Counted from the stretch's first letter, positions 32,318 through 40,795 are shown. The stretch: DNA of 64,000 bases from Cupriavidus sp. U2 (GCF_009663685.2 NZ_RCOG02000002.1:124001-188000); one strand, 5' to 3'. The notes: a model not told the origin generated them from the letters alone. Numbers and translations: made by a program.

Positions 32318-33466
32318 TTACTTCTGCAGCTTCCACTTGCCATCGACGATCTGCACCATCACGCGCGCGCGCTGGTCCATGCCGAGGTGGTCGGTGGGGC
32401 TCATGTTGATGATGCCGTGCGATACCGGCAGGTTCTTCGTCTGCTCCAGCGCATCGCGCAGCGCCTTGCGGAATTCCTTCGTGCCGGGCTGGCCCTTCCT
32501 GAGCGCCTCGGGAATCGCGTTCTGCAGCAGCAGGCCCGCATCCCAGGCGTGGCCGCCGAAGGTGGATACCTGTCCGCCGAACGCCTTCTCGTATGCGGTC
32601 TTGTAGGTCATGGCCGGCTTCTTCACCGGATTGGTGTCGGGCAGCTGCTCGGCCACCAGCAACGGGCCGGCCGGCAGGAACGTGCCTTCGCAATCCTTGC
32701 CGCATACGCGCAGGAAGTCGGGGTTGGCCACACCGTGCGTCTGGTAGATCTTGCCCTTGTAGCCGCGCTCCTTGAGCGCCTTGGCCGGCAGCGCGGCCGG
32801 CGTACCCGAACCGGCGATCAGCACGGCGTCCGGATTGGCGCCCATCATCTTCAGCACCTGGCCCGTCACCGAATTGTCGGTACGCGCAAAACGCTCGTTG
32901 GCCACCACCTTGATCTTGCGCATTTCCGCCACCTTGGCGAATTCCTGCGCCCAGCTGTCGCCATAGGCGTCCGCGAAGCCGATGAATGCCACCGTCTTCA
33001 CGTTGTTGCTGGTCATGTGCTCGGCCAGGGCGGTTGCCATGTGCGAGTCGTTCTGCGGCGTCTTGAAGACCCAGGCGCGCTTGCTGTCCATCGGCTCGAT
33101 GATGCGGGCCGAAGCGGCCATCGAAATCATCGGCGTCTCGCTTTCGGCCGCCACATCCACCATGGCCAGCGAATTGGGCGTGACGGTGGAACCCACCACC
33201 ACATCCACCTTGTCTTCGCTGATCAGCTTGCGCGTGTTCTTGACCGCCGTGGTCGTGTCGGTGGCATCGTCAAGCACGATGTACTCGATCTTCTTGCCGG
33301 CGATTTCCTTGGGCAGCAGCGTGAAGGTGTTTTTCTCGGGGATGCCGAGCGAGGCGGCCGGCCCGGTCGCCGAAACCGTGACCCCGACCTTTACCTGGGC
33401 GCTGACCGCGCCCGAGAACAGACTGGCGGCGGCAAGTGCCAGCAGGCTGGCGCGCTTGAACGTCAT
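32318..33466 (-). CDS. Liv-type ABC transporter periplasmic binding protein (system 1)
   Basis: Product of 382 residues from ATG 33466, which has AAGGAG seven bases upstream; the open frame reaches 33586 without family similarity. Signal peptide cut after VSA (A23). The mature start QVKVGVTVSATGPAASLGIP and ALVLLGSGTPAALPAKAL-like middle (residues about 240-260) are of the Peripla_BP_6 type. The first gene of the importer operon, it has a terminator hairpin directly before its ribosome-binding site. Substrate could be branched-chain or aromatic amino acids or aromatic acids. Confidence 0.92.
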   Translation of the reverse strand: MTFKRASLLALAAASLFSGAVSAQVKVGVTVSATGPAASLGIPEKNTFTLLPKEIAGKKIEYIVLDDATDTTTAVKNTRKLISEDKVDVVVGSTVTPNSLAMVDVAAESETPMISMAASARIIEPMDSKRAWVFKTPQNDSHMATALAEHMTSNNVKTVAFIGFADAYGDSWAQEFAKVAEMRKIKVVANERFARTDNSVTGQVLKMMGANPDAVLIAGSGTPAALPAKALKERGYKGKIYQTHGVANPDFLRVCGKDCEGTFLPAGPLLVAEQLPDTNPVKKPAMTYKTAYEKAFGGQVSTFGGHAWDAGLLLQNAIPEALRKGQPGTKEFRKALRDALEQTKNLPVSHGIINMSPTDHLGMDQRARVMVQIVDGKWKLQK

Positions 33467-33494
33467 GGCTTGTCTCCTTCGATTCCAAAAACGG

Positions 33495-33542
33495 AAAAAG
33501 GCACCCGCCGGCTTCCGGCCGACGGATGCCTTCAGTTTTTTT
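33495..33542. terminator. Terminator/attenuator in the leader of the system 1 binding-protein gene
   Basis: Imperfect long stem at 33498-33532 (outer arms AAGGCA/TGCCTT, inner CCGGC/GCCGG part) with A5 on the left and T7 on the right, so it can stop both strands. On the minus strand its U tract ends about 22 bases before the Shine-Dalgarno of the binding-protein gene. It may simply close the TauE transcript, or act as an attenuator. Confidence 0.8.
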
Positions 33543-33661
33543 GTGGCCCACTCTGGCAGGCTCTTTGGCGGATGCAACGCTGGCATCCGATCTCAGCCGG
33601 GAGCATCGAAGTTCGTCCCGTTTTTTCCCGTCCTGCGCCATTACCCCCGGATTGCGCAGTT

Positions 33662-33690
33662 GCATTTCCCGACCGCGCGGTCGGGAATGC
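33662..33690. promoter_or_regulatory. Long dyad, candidate operator
   Basis: Arms GCATTTCCCGACCG and CGGTCGGGAATGC form a near-perfect palindrome (one extra T on the left) centred on CG. It lies about 200 bases before the binding-protein start and has no U tract on the minus strand. It could be a repressor site or the end of the TauE mRNA. Confidence 0.4.
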
Positions 33691-33816
33691 GAATCGAGTC
33701 TAACACAGCGATGTGATACGAAAAGGCCGGATTAACCCGCAGCGGCGCAGGCGCAACAGTCGCGGGTTTCCATTGTCCGACGGGGCTTCCAGCCCGGTGC
33801 GGACACTTGCTGCGGC

Positions 33817-34575
33817 CTAGCGCAGGAACGCGTCGTAGGCGGTCTTCAGGATCAGCGCGCTGACCACCGCGATGAACACCTTGCGCACGAAGCGGCTGCC
33901 GTGCCGCAATGCCAGCTTGCTGCCCACCTGGCTGCCGGCCACGTTGGCCAGGGCCATCACGATGCCGAGCTGCCACCAGACATGGCCCTTGGCCGACAGC
34001 AGCAGTAGCGCCGCCAGGTTGGTGGCCAGGTTGACGATCTTGGCCGAAGCCGACGCGTGCAGGAAGTCGTAGCCAAACACGCGCACGAACACGATCATCA
34101 GGAAGCTGCCCGTGCCGGGGCCGAACACACCGTCGTAGAACCCGATCGCCGCGCCGGCCAGCAGCGCCGCCAGCCGTTCGCGCCCGCCCGACAGCACCGG
34201 CGCGTGCTCGGTGCCGAGGTCCTTCTTCACCACCGTATAGACCAGCAGGATCAGCAGCACGAAAGGCAGCGCCTTGCGCAGCGGCTCGGCCGGGATCATC
34301 GTCAGCGTCCACGCGCCGGCCATCGAGAACACGAAGGCTGCCAGCGTCGCGGGCGCGGTGGCGCCCCAGTAGATCCGTACCTTGCGCGCAAAGCGGAAGG
34401 CTGCATTGGACGTCCCCGCCAGCGACGCCACCTTGGTCGTGCCGATCAACGTCGCCGGCGACATGTTGGGATAGGTCGAGAACAGCGCCGGCACCTGCAC
34501 GAGGCCGCCCCCGCCCGCCACAGCGTCGATCATGCCGGCCAGAAACGCGGCGGCGGCCAGAAATACAAACTCCAT
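33817..34575 (-). CDS. TauE/SafE (DUF81) family membrane permease, YfcA-like
   Basis: Product of 252 residues with about eight membrane helices in two repeats. The family glycine motifs are seen: AGMIDAVAGGGGLVQVPAL near residue 13 and GFYDGVFGPGTGSFLMI at about 145. Members export sulfite, sulfoacetate or other organic anions; the substrate here is not predictable. A monocistronic minus-strand gene between the 172-residue orphan and Liv system 1. Confidence 0.9.
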   Translation of the reverse strand: MEFVFLAAAAFLAGMIDAVAGGGGLVQVPALFSTYPNMSPATLIGTTKVASLAGTSNAAFRFARKVRIYWGATAPATLAAFVFSMAGAWTLTMIPAEPLRKALPFVLLILLVYTVVKKDLGTEHAPVLSGGRERLAALLAGAAIGFYDGVFGPGTGSFLMIVFVRVFGYDFLHASASAKIVNLATNLAALLLLSAKGHVWWQLGIVMALANVAGSQVGSKLALRHGSRFVRKVFIAVVSALILKTAYDAFLR

Positions 34576-34690
34576 GGTTGAACAGTCCGAACGGTCGAAA
34601 AAGCGGTGAAAGGAATCGAGGGGATAGAAAGAATCGAAGCAGGCGGCAACGCGTCGCCTCGCCCGGGCGGGAAAACGGCGCCGCTGCGGG

Positions 34691-35209
34691 TCAGCCGAGC
34701 CGTTTCGGGGTGGGAATCAGGCTGCGCAGCCACAGGCCATCGGCGTCGCGCTGAAAGCCCCGCGGCGGCCGCGCGGCGTCGGCCACCAGCCCCGGCGCCA
34801 GCCGGATATGGCGGATGCCATGGGCACGGCACCAGTCGGCCAGCAGCTGGCACGTCGCTTCGAGCCAGCCCGCCGCATCGGCGCCCGGCGGCCACCATTC
34901 GGCCACCATCGCCACGCGCCCGCCCAGCGACAGGCTGTGAACCAGCGTGACAGGCGTCAGGCAGGCCAGCGCGGTATCGGCTTCACCGGGTTCGCGCACC
35001 GCGTTGGTGCCGACGCCCAGCACACAGATGCCGTGGCCGCCCTGCTCCAGCAAGGCGTCCAGAGACAGTCTCCGGGCGCGGGCTTCGGGCACCGGCAGCG
35101 GCGCGCGCGCGTTCAGCCACGCGTCGATGGCGGGACCATCGGCGCTGCCGCCGACGCGTATCTGATACTGCACTTTCTGGAAACCGGGGGATTCGGAAGG
35201 GGTGGACAT
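34691..35209 (-). CDS. Conserved-looking hypothetical protein, 172 residues
   Basis: I do not recognise a family with confidence. From ATG 35209 (MSTPSESPGFQKVQYQIRVG) the product is soluble, with no signal or membrane segment. The C-terminal half (WCRAHGIRHIRLAPGLVADA then GFQRDADGLWLRSL) is loosely like the end of an acetyltransferase-type fold, but no acetyl-CoA motif is clear. The open frame continues to 35287 without better evidence. It is 115 bases upstream of the TauE gene, same strand. Coding potential is supported by a GC3-rich frame and lack of a better frame. Confidence 0.6.
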   Translation of the reverse strand: MSTPSESPGFQKVQYQIRVGGSADGPAIDAWLNARAPLPVPEARARRLSLDALLEQGGHGICVLGVGTNAVREPGEADTALACLTPVTLVHSLSLGGRVAMVAEWWPPGADAAGWLEATCQLLADWCRAHGIRHIRLAPGLVADAARPPRGFQRDADGLWLRSLIPTPKRLG

Positions 35210-35553
35210 GGCGCGGCCGAAGAAGCTGCCGGCATTGTCGCATGGGGGCTGGCGGGCGGTCATGCCGAAGATGCATCGGACGCACATCCACTCGGGCGCG
35301 TGCCGCAGGCGGCGGTTTCCGGAAGCCAGAAATGAAAAAGGCGTTGCCGGGGATCACCCAGCAACGCCTCTTTATCGTATTGGCTGCTGCTACCCGACAC
35401 CGGGTGCGCGCCTGTCGTCTCCTCGCTTCCGCCTCCAATTAACCTGCGAAAACCGTATATGCAATGTAACGAACCGGTGCGTATGAAACAAGTCAGCAAT
35501 AACCCTAGCCCCAAAATCGGGCATGTCGCCCGATCTCCACTCGGGGTGGCCGG
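35210..35553. other. Non-coding region between Liv system 2 and the orphan gene
   Basis: No gene seen over 344 bases. It holds the Liv system 2 terminator at 35335-35368. The stretch 35400-35520 is lower in GC than its surroundings and contains no repeat I can name. Confidence 0.55.
35335..35368. terminator. Terminator after Liv system 2
   Basis: Stem GGCGTTGC/GCAACGCC (35340-35368) with a 13-base loop, flanked by A5 on the left. It lies 186 bases after the livM stop on the minus strand. Confidence 0.78.
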
Positions 35554-36597
35554 CTAGTGCTTGTCCGATTTCCGGCCAGTCAGCGCAATCAGCTCGCCCA
35601 TGATGCCGCGTCGGAACGTCAGCACGCAGATCACGAAGATCACGCCGGTCACCATCGTCACCGACTCGCCCAGCGCGTTGAACCAGCCGATGCCGGTCAG
35701 GTTGGCCAGGAACGTGCCAATGTCGCCGAGCTTGTTTTCCAGCGCCACCACCACGAACGCGCCGACGATCGGGCCAGACAGCGTCCCCAGGCCACCCACC
35801 AGCGTCATCAGGATCACCGAGCCCGACATCGACCAGTGCACGTCGGTCAGCGTGCCGAAGCCCAGCACCAGCGCCTTGATCGACCCGGCCAGGCCGGACA
35901 GCGCCGCCGAGATGACGAAGGCCAGCAGCTTGAAGCGGTCGACGTCGTAACCCAGCGAGATCGCACGCGGCTCGTTCTCGCGGATGGCCTTCAGGATCTG
36001 GCCGAACGGCGAGTGCACCGTCCGCACGATCAGCGCGAAGGCAGCCACGATGATGGCCAGCGCCACGTAGTACAGCGTCATGTCGTCGGCCAGCGGCAAC
36101 ACGCCGAACAGCTTGCCGCGCGGAATGCCCTGCAAGCCGTCCTCGCCGCCCGTGAACGGCGCCTGCAGGCAGAAGAAGAACAGCATCTGCGCCAGCGCGA
36201 GCGTGATCATCGAGAAATAGATGCCCTGGCGCCGGATGGCCAGCGAACCCACCACGTAGCCGATCGCCGCGCCGGACAGCGTGCCGAACAGCAGGCCCAG
36301 CTCCGGCGTCACGCCCCACACCTTCATCGCATGGCCGGCCGCGTAGCCCGCGCCGCCGAAGAACGCCGCATGGCCGAACGACAGCAGGCCCGTAAAGCCG
36401 ATCAGCAGGTTGAATGCGCACGCGAACAGCGCGAAGCACAGCACCTTGAGCACGAACACCGGGTAGGCGCCGGCCAGCGGCGCCACGATCAGGCCCAGCA
36501 GCAGCAGGCCGTAGAGCACCTTCTTCTGCAATCCCGTCCCTTCCTTGAAGCCCTTGGCCTCGACGGCCACAGCCGTTTGTCCAGTCGGTCCGCTCAT
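35554..36597 (-). CDS. livM: Branched-chain amino-acid-type ABC transporter permease LivM (system 2)
   Basis: Product of 347 residues from ATG 36597, which shares one base with the livH stop (TGATG), showing translational coupling. About nine membrane helices; GLLSFGHAAFFGGAGYAAGH and FGQILKAIRENEPRAISLGY (coupling loop) are typical LivM features. Longer open frames upstream are shadows in livH. Last gene of the operon. Confidence 0.95.
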   Translation of the reverse strand: MSGPTGQTAVAVEAKGFKEGTGLQKKVLYGLLLLGLIVAPLAGAYPVFVLKVLCFALFACAFNLLIGFTGLLSFGHAAFFGGAGYAAGHAMKVWGVTPELGLLFGTLSGAAIGYVVGSLAIRRQGIYFSMITLALAQMLFFFCLQAPFTGGEDGLQGIPRGKLFGVLPLADDMTLYYVALAIIVAAFALIVRTVHSPFGQILKAIRENEPRAISLGYDVDRFKLLAFVISAALSGLAGSIKALVLGFGTLTDVHWSMSGSVILMTLVGGLGTLSGPIVGAFVVVALENKLGDIGTFLANLTGIGWFNALGESVTMVTGVIFVICVLTFRRGIMGELIALTGRKSDKH

Positions 36598-37481
36598 CAC
36601 TTTTCCCTCCCGAACAGCCCGGCCGGGCGCAGCAGCAGCACGATCACCATGATGAAGAACACCACGGTCGACGATGCTTCCGGGTAGAACACCTTGGTCA
36701 ACCCCTCGATCACGCCGAGCCCCAGGCCCGTGATGATCGACCCCATGATCGAACCCATGCCGCCGATCACCACCACGGCAAACACGATGATGATCAGGTT
36801 CTGGCCCATCAGCGGCGACACCTGGATCACCGGCGCCGCCAGCACGCCGGCAAACGCCGCCAGCGCCACGCCGAAGCCGTAGGTCAGCGTCACCATCAGC
36901 GGCACGTTGACGCCGAAGGCTTCCACCATCTTCGGGTTTTCGGTGCCGGCGCGCAGGTACGCGCCAAGCTTGGTCTTTTCGATCGTGAACCACGTGGCCA
37001 GGCACACCACCACCGACGCGGCCACCACCCAGGCACGATAGTTCGGCAGGATCATGAAGCCCAGGTCCGTGGCGCCCTGCAGGGCGTCGGGCGGCGAATA
37101 CGGCAGGCCCGACACGCCGTAGATCGAACGGAAGATACCTTCGATGATCAGCGTGATGCCCAGCGTGAGCAGCAGCCCGTAGATGTGATCGAGCTTGTAG
37201 ATCCAGCGCAGCATCGTCTTCTCGATGATGACGCCCAGCAGGCCCACCACGAGCGGCGACAGCACCAGCATCACCCAGTAGTTCAGGCCGGCGTATTCCA
37301 TGCCGGCCCACGCCAGCACGGCACCGAGCATGAACAGCGCGCCGTGCGCAAAGTTGATCACGTTGAGCAGGCCGAAGATCACGGCCAGACCCAGGCTCAG
37401 CATCGCGTAGAAAGCGCCATTGACCAGACCCAGCAGCAGTTGGGACAGCATGGCGGGTAGCGGAATTCCGAAAATATCCAT
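36597..37481 (-). CDS. livH: Branched-chain amino-acid-type ABC transporter permease LivH (system 2)
   Basis: Product of 294 residues from ATG 37481 (MDIFGIPLPAMLSQLLLGLV). Eight or so membrane helices; LAVIFGLLNVINFAHGALFM and GAYLRAGTENPKMVEAFGV are LivH hallmarks. An upstream start at 37517 would run into the REP-like repeat and is less likely. Its leader carries the double palindrome at 37506-37625. Confidence 0.95.
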   Translation of the reverse strand: MDIFGIPLPAMLSQLLLGLVNGAFYAMLSLGLAVIFGLLNVINFAHGALFMLGAVLAWAGMEYAGLNYWVMLVLSPLVVGLLGVIIEKTMLRWIYKLDHIYGLLLTLGITLIIEGIFRSIYGVSGLPYSPPDALQGATDLGFMILPNYRAWVVAASVVVCLATWFTIEKTKLGAYLRAGTENPKMVEAFGVNVPLMVTLTYGFGVALAAFAGVLAAPVIQVSPLMGQNLIIIVFAVVVIGGMGSIMGSIITGLGLGVIEGLTKVFYPEASSTVVFFIMVIVLLLRPAGLFGREK

Positions 37482-37505
37482 GGGCTGATTTGCCTGTTGG
37501 TGTCT

Positions 37506-37625
37506 CCCCTCTCCCACGCGTGGGAGAGGGGTCGGGGGAGAGGGTTCAGCGGCTCAACCTGCCATCATCCGGCCTTGGTACGCCATCCCTCTCCCCCTGC
37601 CCCTCTCCCGCCAGCGGGAGAGGGG
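37506..37625. repeat. REP-like double palindrome (BIME-like) between binding-protein gene and livH
   Basis: Two hairpins of the same family face each other. The first, 37506-37531, is a perfect 26-base palindrome with arms CCCCTCTCCCACG. The second, 37600-37625, has arms CCCCTCTCCCG/CGGGAGAGGGG and a CCAG loop. In addition GGGGGAGAGGG at 37534-37544 can pair with CCCTCTCCCCC at 37587-37597, forming a closing stem between them. C/T-rich repeats of this sort are dispersed in many proteobacterial genomes. Confidence 0.85.
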
Positions 37626-37654
37626 AGCAAACCATCGCTGATTTGCCTGCTACC

Positions 37655-38863
37655 TTACTTCTTCAGGATCGAGCACTTCGACTCGGCCACCGTCGTGAAC
37701 GCCTGGTCCCCCGGGATCGTCGCCGCCACCTTCAGGTAGTCCCACGGCTTCTTCGAATCCGCCGGCGCCTTGACCTGCATCAGGTACATGTCGTGGATAT
37801 TGCGGCCATCGGCGCGGATGTAGCTCTTGTTGTAGAAGTCGTTGATCTTCATCTTCTTGAGCTCGGCCATGACCTTGTCCGGATCATCGGTCTTGGCGGC
37901 GTCCACAGCCTTGAGGTACGTGCTGACGGCGGAATAATCGGCGGCCTGCAGGCTGCTCGGCATCTTCTTCATCTTGCCGAAGAAGCGGTTCGCGAACTTG
38001 CGGGTGTCGTCGTTCATGTCCCAGTACCAGCTGTCGGTCATCAGCAGGCCTTCGGTGTTCTTCAGGCCCAGGCTGTGCACGTCATTGATGAACATCAGCA
38101 GGCCGGCAATCTTCATGCTCTTGGTGATGCCGAATTCCTTGGCGGCCTTGATCGCGTTGATCGTGTCGCCGCCGGCATTGGCCAGGCCCAGGATGTCAGC
38201 CTTCGATGCCTGCGCCTGCAGCAGGAACGACGAGAAGTCCGACGCCGACAGCGGGTGGCGCACCTGGCCCACCACCGTGCCGCCATTGGCCTTCACCACG
38301 GCCGCCGTATCGCTTTCGAGCGAATGGCCGAAGGCGTAGTCGGCGGTCAGGAAGAACCACTTCTTGCCGCCCTGCTTCACCACCGCGCTGCCGGTGCCCT
38401 TGGCCAGCGCCACCGTGTCATAGGCATAGTGCACCGTGTACGGCGAGCACTCTTCATTGGTCAGGCGGGCCGTGCCGGCGCCGATGTTGAAGTAGACGCG
38501 CTTCTTTTCCTGCGCCACCTTGTTCATGGCCAGGCCCGTGGCGGAATTGGTGCCGCCCAGCAGCATGTCCAGACCCTGCTGGTCCATCCATTCGCGCGCC
38601 TTCGACGCGGCGATGTCGGCCTTGTTCTGGTGATCGGCGCTGACCAGTTCGATCGGCTTGCCCAGCACCTTGCCACCGTGATCCTCGATGGCCATCTTGA
38701 TCGCTTCCAGGCCGCCCGGGCCGTCGATGTCGGCGTACAGGCCAGACATGTCGGTGATGTAGCCGATCTTCACGGTATCGTTCGATACCTGCGCCGAAGC
38801 GCCCCCTGCAAACGCGCCAAAGACAGTTGCCGCCACTGCGACAGCCAGCCGATTCATCTTCAT
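37655..38863 (-). CDS. Liv-type ABC transporter periplasmic binding protein (system 2)
   Basis: Product of 402 residues from ATG 38863, preceded by CAGGAGACA. Signal peptide cut after ASA (A24). The mature part begins QVSNDTVKIGYITDMSGLYADIDG, and FFLTADYAFGHSLESDT and LANAGGDTINAIKAAKEFG are typical of the long Peripla_BP_6 group often linked to aromatic or short-chain acid uptake. It sits between livF and livH in the operon. Confidence 0.93.
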   Translation of the reverse strand: MKMNRLAVAVAATVFGAFAGGASAQVSNDTVKIGYITDMSGLYADIDGPGGLEAIKMAIEDHGGKVLGKPIELVSADHQNKADIAASKAREWMDQQGLDMLLGGTNSATGLAMNKVAQEKKRVYFNIGAGTARLTNEECSPYTVHYAYDTVALAKGTGSAVVKQGGKKWFFLTADYAFGHSLESDTAAVVKANGGTVVGQVRHPLSASDFSSFLLQAQASKADILGLANAGGDTINAIKAAKEFGITKSMKIAGLLMFINDVHSLGLKNTEGLLMTDSWYWDMNDDTRKFANRFFGKMKKMPSSLQAADYSAVSTYLKAVDAAKTDDPDKVMAELKKMKINDFYNKSYIRADGRNIHDMYLMQVKAPADSKKPWDYLKVAATIPGDQAFTTVAESKCSILKK

Positions 38864-38974
38864 GTCTTGTCTCCTGAGTTGCGGCGGCGTGCTGCCACCC
38901 GTTCCTGCCATCTCGTAAAAATACGATTCACACGATCCGGAATTACGACCCTGGCGCCGGTCGGGCGCAGCGGG

Positions 38975-39712
38975 TCAGACCCCGAGCAGTTCATTGAGCA
39001 CCGGCATCTTGGCCTGCAGCTCGCTGGCGGCAAAGCGTTCGACGATGGTGCCGTGCTCCATCACATAGAAGCGGTCGGCCAGCGGTGCGGCAAAGCGGAA
39101 GTTCTGCTCCACCATGACCACGGTGTAGCCCTTCTTCTTGAGCATCAGGATCATGCGCGCCAGCGCCTGCACGATCACCGGCGCCAGGCCTTCGGAGATC
39201 TCGTCGAGCAGCAGCAGGTTCGCGCCCGTGCGCAGGATGCGGCCCACGGCCAGCATCTGCTGTTCCCCACCCGACAGCCGCGTGCCCTGGCTCTGCTTGC
39301 GCTCGCGCAGGTTCGGGAACATCTCGTAGATCTCGGCCTCGCTCATGCCGGGGGTGTCGCCGCCCCTGGCGCCCTTGAGCACGGGCGGCAGCAGCAGGTT
39401 TTCCTCGCACGACAGGCTGGAGAAGATCGCCCGCTCTTCCGGGCAGTAGCCGATGCCGTAGTGCGCGATCTTGTGCGTGGGCAGGCCGATGGTCTCGTTG
39501 CCGTTGATCTTGATCGATCCCTTGCGCGCGCCGGTCAGGCCCATGATCGCGCGCATGGTGGTGGTGCGGCCGGCGCCGTTGCGGCCCAGCAGCGTGACCA
39601 CTTCGCCACGGTTCACGGTCAGGTCCACGCCGTGCAGGATGTGCGATTCGCCGTACCAGGCGTGCAGGTCCTTGATCTCCAGCGCGGGGACATTGGATGC
39701 GTTCGTGCTCAT
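38975..39712 (-). CDS. livF: ABC transporter ATPase LivF (system 2) with altered Walker A
   Basis: Product of 245 residues. Signature LSGGEQQMLAVGRIL and Walker B LLLLDEISEGL are intact. The Walker A is GRNGAGRTT at 43-51, with Arg49 (codon CGC) where a lysine normally contacts ATP phosphates. The rest of the protein is fully normal, so this is not decay. The gene starts one base after the livG stop. The ATPase may work as an asymmetric partner of LivG. Confidence 0.93.
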   Translation of the reverse strand: MSTNASNVPALEIKDLHAWYGESHILHGVDLTVNRGEVVTLLGRNGAGRTTTMRAIMGLTGARKGSIKINGNETIGLPTHKIAHYGIGYCPEERAIFSSLSCEENLLLPPVLKGARGGDTPGMSEAEIYEMFPNLRERKQSQGTRLSGGEQQMLAVGRILRTGANLLLLDEISEGLAPVIVQALARMILMLKKKGYTVVMVEQNFRFAAPLADRFYVMEHGTIVERFAASELQAKMPVLNELLGV

Positions 39713-39713
39713 C

Positions 39714-40487
39714 TCAGTGCGCCCCCTGCAGTTCGGCGTCGGCGGTGCCCATGTAGGCTTCCATCACGCGCGGGTCCTTCGACACCTCGGCGTACGGCCC
39801 TTCGGCCAGGATGGCGCCACGCTGCAGCACCGTGATCTTGTCGGCGATCGACGACACCACGTTCATGTTGTGCTCGACCATCAGGATGGTGCGGCCGGCC
39901 GAGACCTTCTTGATCAGCTGCGTCACGCGGTCCACGTCCTCGTGGCCCATGCCCTGCGTGGGCTCGTCCAGCAGCATCAGCTCGGGCTCCATCGCCAGCG
40001 TGGTGGCGATCTCCAGCGCGCGCTTGCGGCCGTACGGCAGGTTGACGGTGGTGGTCTCGGCGAACTCGGTCAGGCCCACCTGGTCCAGCAGGTCCATGGC
40101 GCGCGCGTCGAGCACGTCGAGCGACCGCTCGCTGCGCCAGAACTGGAACGCGGTGCCCAGCTGGCGCTGCAGGCCGATGCGCACGTTCTCGCGCACGGTC
40201 AGGTGCGGGAACACGGCGGAAATCTGGAACGACCGGATCACGCCGCGCCGCGCAATCTGTGCGGGCTTCTCGCGCGTGATGTCGATGCCGTTGAAAAGGA
40301 TGGTGCCCGTGGTGGGCTCCAGGAATTTGGTGAGCAGGTTGAAGCAAGTGGTCTTGCCCGCGCCGTTCGGTCCGATCAAGGCATGGATCGAGCCGCGCCG
40401 CACCTGCAGGTTGACGTCGCTCACCGCAGTGAACCCCTTGAATTCCTTCGTGAGGTTCTTCGTTTCCAGGATGATTTCCTGAGTCAT
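39714..40487 (-). CDS. livG: ABC transporter ATPase LivG (system 2)
   Basis: Product of 257 residues, first gene of the second importer operon. Walker A is GPNGAGKTT at 39-47, Walker B LMLLDEPTQGM. The signature is LPYGRKRALEIA instead of LSGGQ, a normal LivG variant. MVEHNMNVV carries the switch histidine. Confidence 0.95.
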   Translation of the reverse strand: MTQEIILETKNLTKEFKGFTAVSDVNLQVRRGSIHALIGPNGAGKTTCFNLLTKFLEPTTGTILFNGIDITREKPAQIARRGVIRSFQISAVFPHLTVRENVRIGLQRQLGTAFQFWRSERSLDVLDARAMDLLDQVGLTEFAETTTVNLPYGRKRALEIATTLAMEPELMLLDEPTQGMGHEDVDRVTQLIKKVSAGRTILMVEHNMNVVSSIADKITVLQRGAILAEGPYAEVSKDPRVMEAYMGTADAELQGAH

Positions 40488-40795
40488 AGTCTCCTGCCCG
40501 CCCTCTTGCTGCTGCCAGGTTGTGCCCGGCTACTGACAATGGTTCGAACTGCGGCGCTTTGTCGCCATGTTTGCCGCTTTAGGTATTGGTGGGAACGGTG
40601 CGGCTACCGTGGATACGCGTGCGCGAAGTGAAGGCTGCGGCACCGTATACCGGCGACTATTGTGTGCGCCTGCTGCGTCGCAAAACATCGGGGTTTGCAC
40701 TAGGCGTAATACATTAGCGACGTGACGGCATTGCGATGTGCGAAGCCGTACCGACGTCTGCGGGCATCGGCTTCGCCAGGTATCGTGGAAGACCC
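40488..40795. other. Non-coding region upstream of livG (system 2)
   Basis: No gene in 308 bases. It must carry the promoter of the livGF-SBP-livHM operon and the 3' end of the GMC oxidoreductase mRNA. The more A+T-rich stretch at 40680-40730 is the likeliest promoter position, but no -35/-10 pair is convincing. Confidence 0.5.

Larger units (their letters stand above)
33467..33816. other. 350-base leader region of Liv system 1
   Basis: No gene. It contains the bidirectional terminator at 33495-33542, a 29-base dyad at 33662-33690, and a looser AACCCGC/GCGGGTT inverted repeat at 33734-33769. The promoter of the importer operon should lie here, upstream of the 33495 hairpin, because only about 30 bases separate that hairpin from the start codon. 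Confidence 0.6.

Noticed and set aside
38975..39712. LivF of system 2 as a pseudogene because of the Walker A change.
   Set aside because: All other motifs, the length and the operon spacing are intact, so a single substitution does not indicate decay.
28411..40487. The two Liv operons as a recent tandem duplication.
   Set aside because: Gene order differs, one has a LivM-LivG fusion, and the binding proteins belong to clearly different subgroups.
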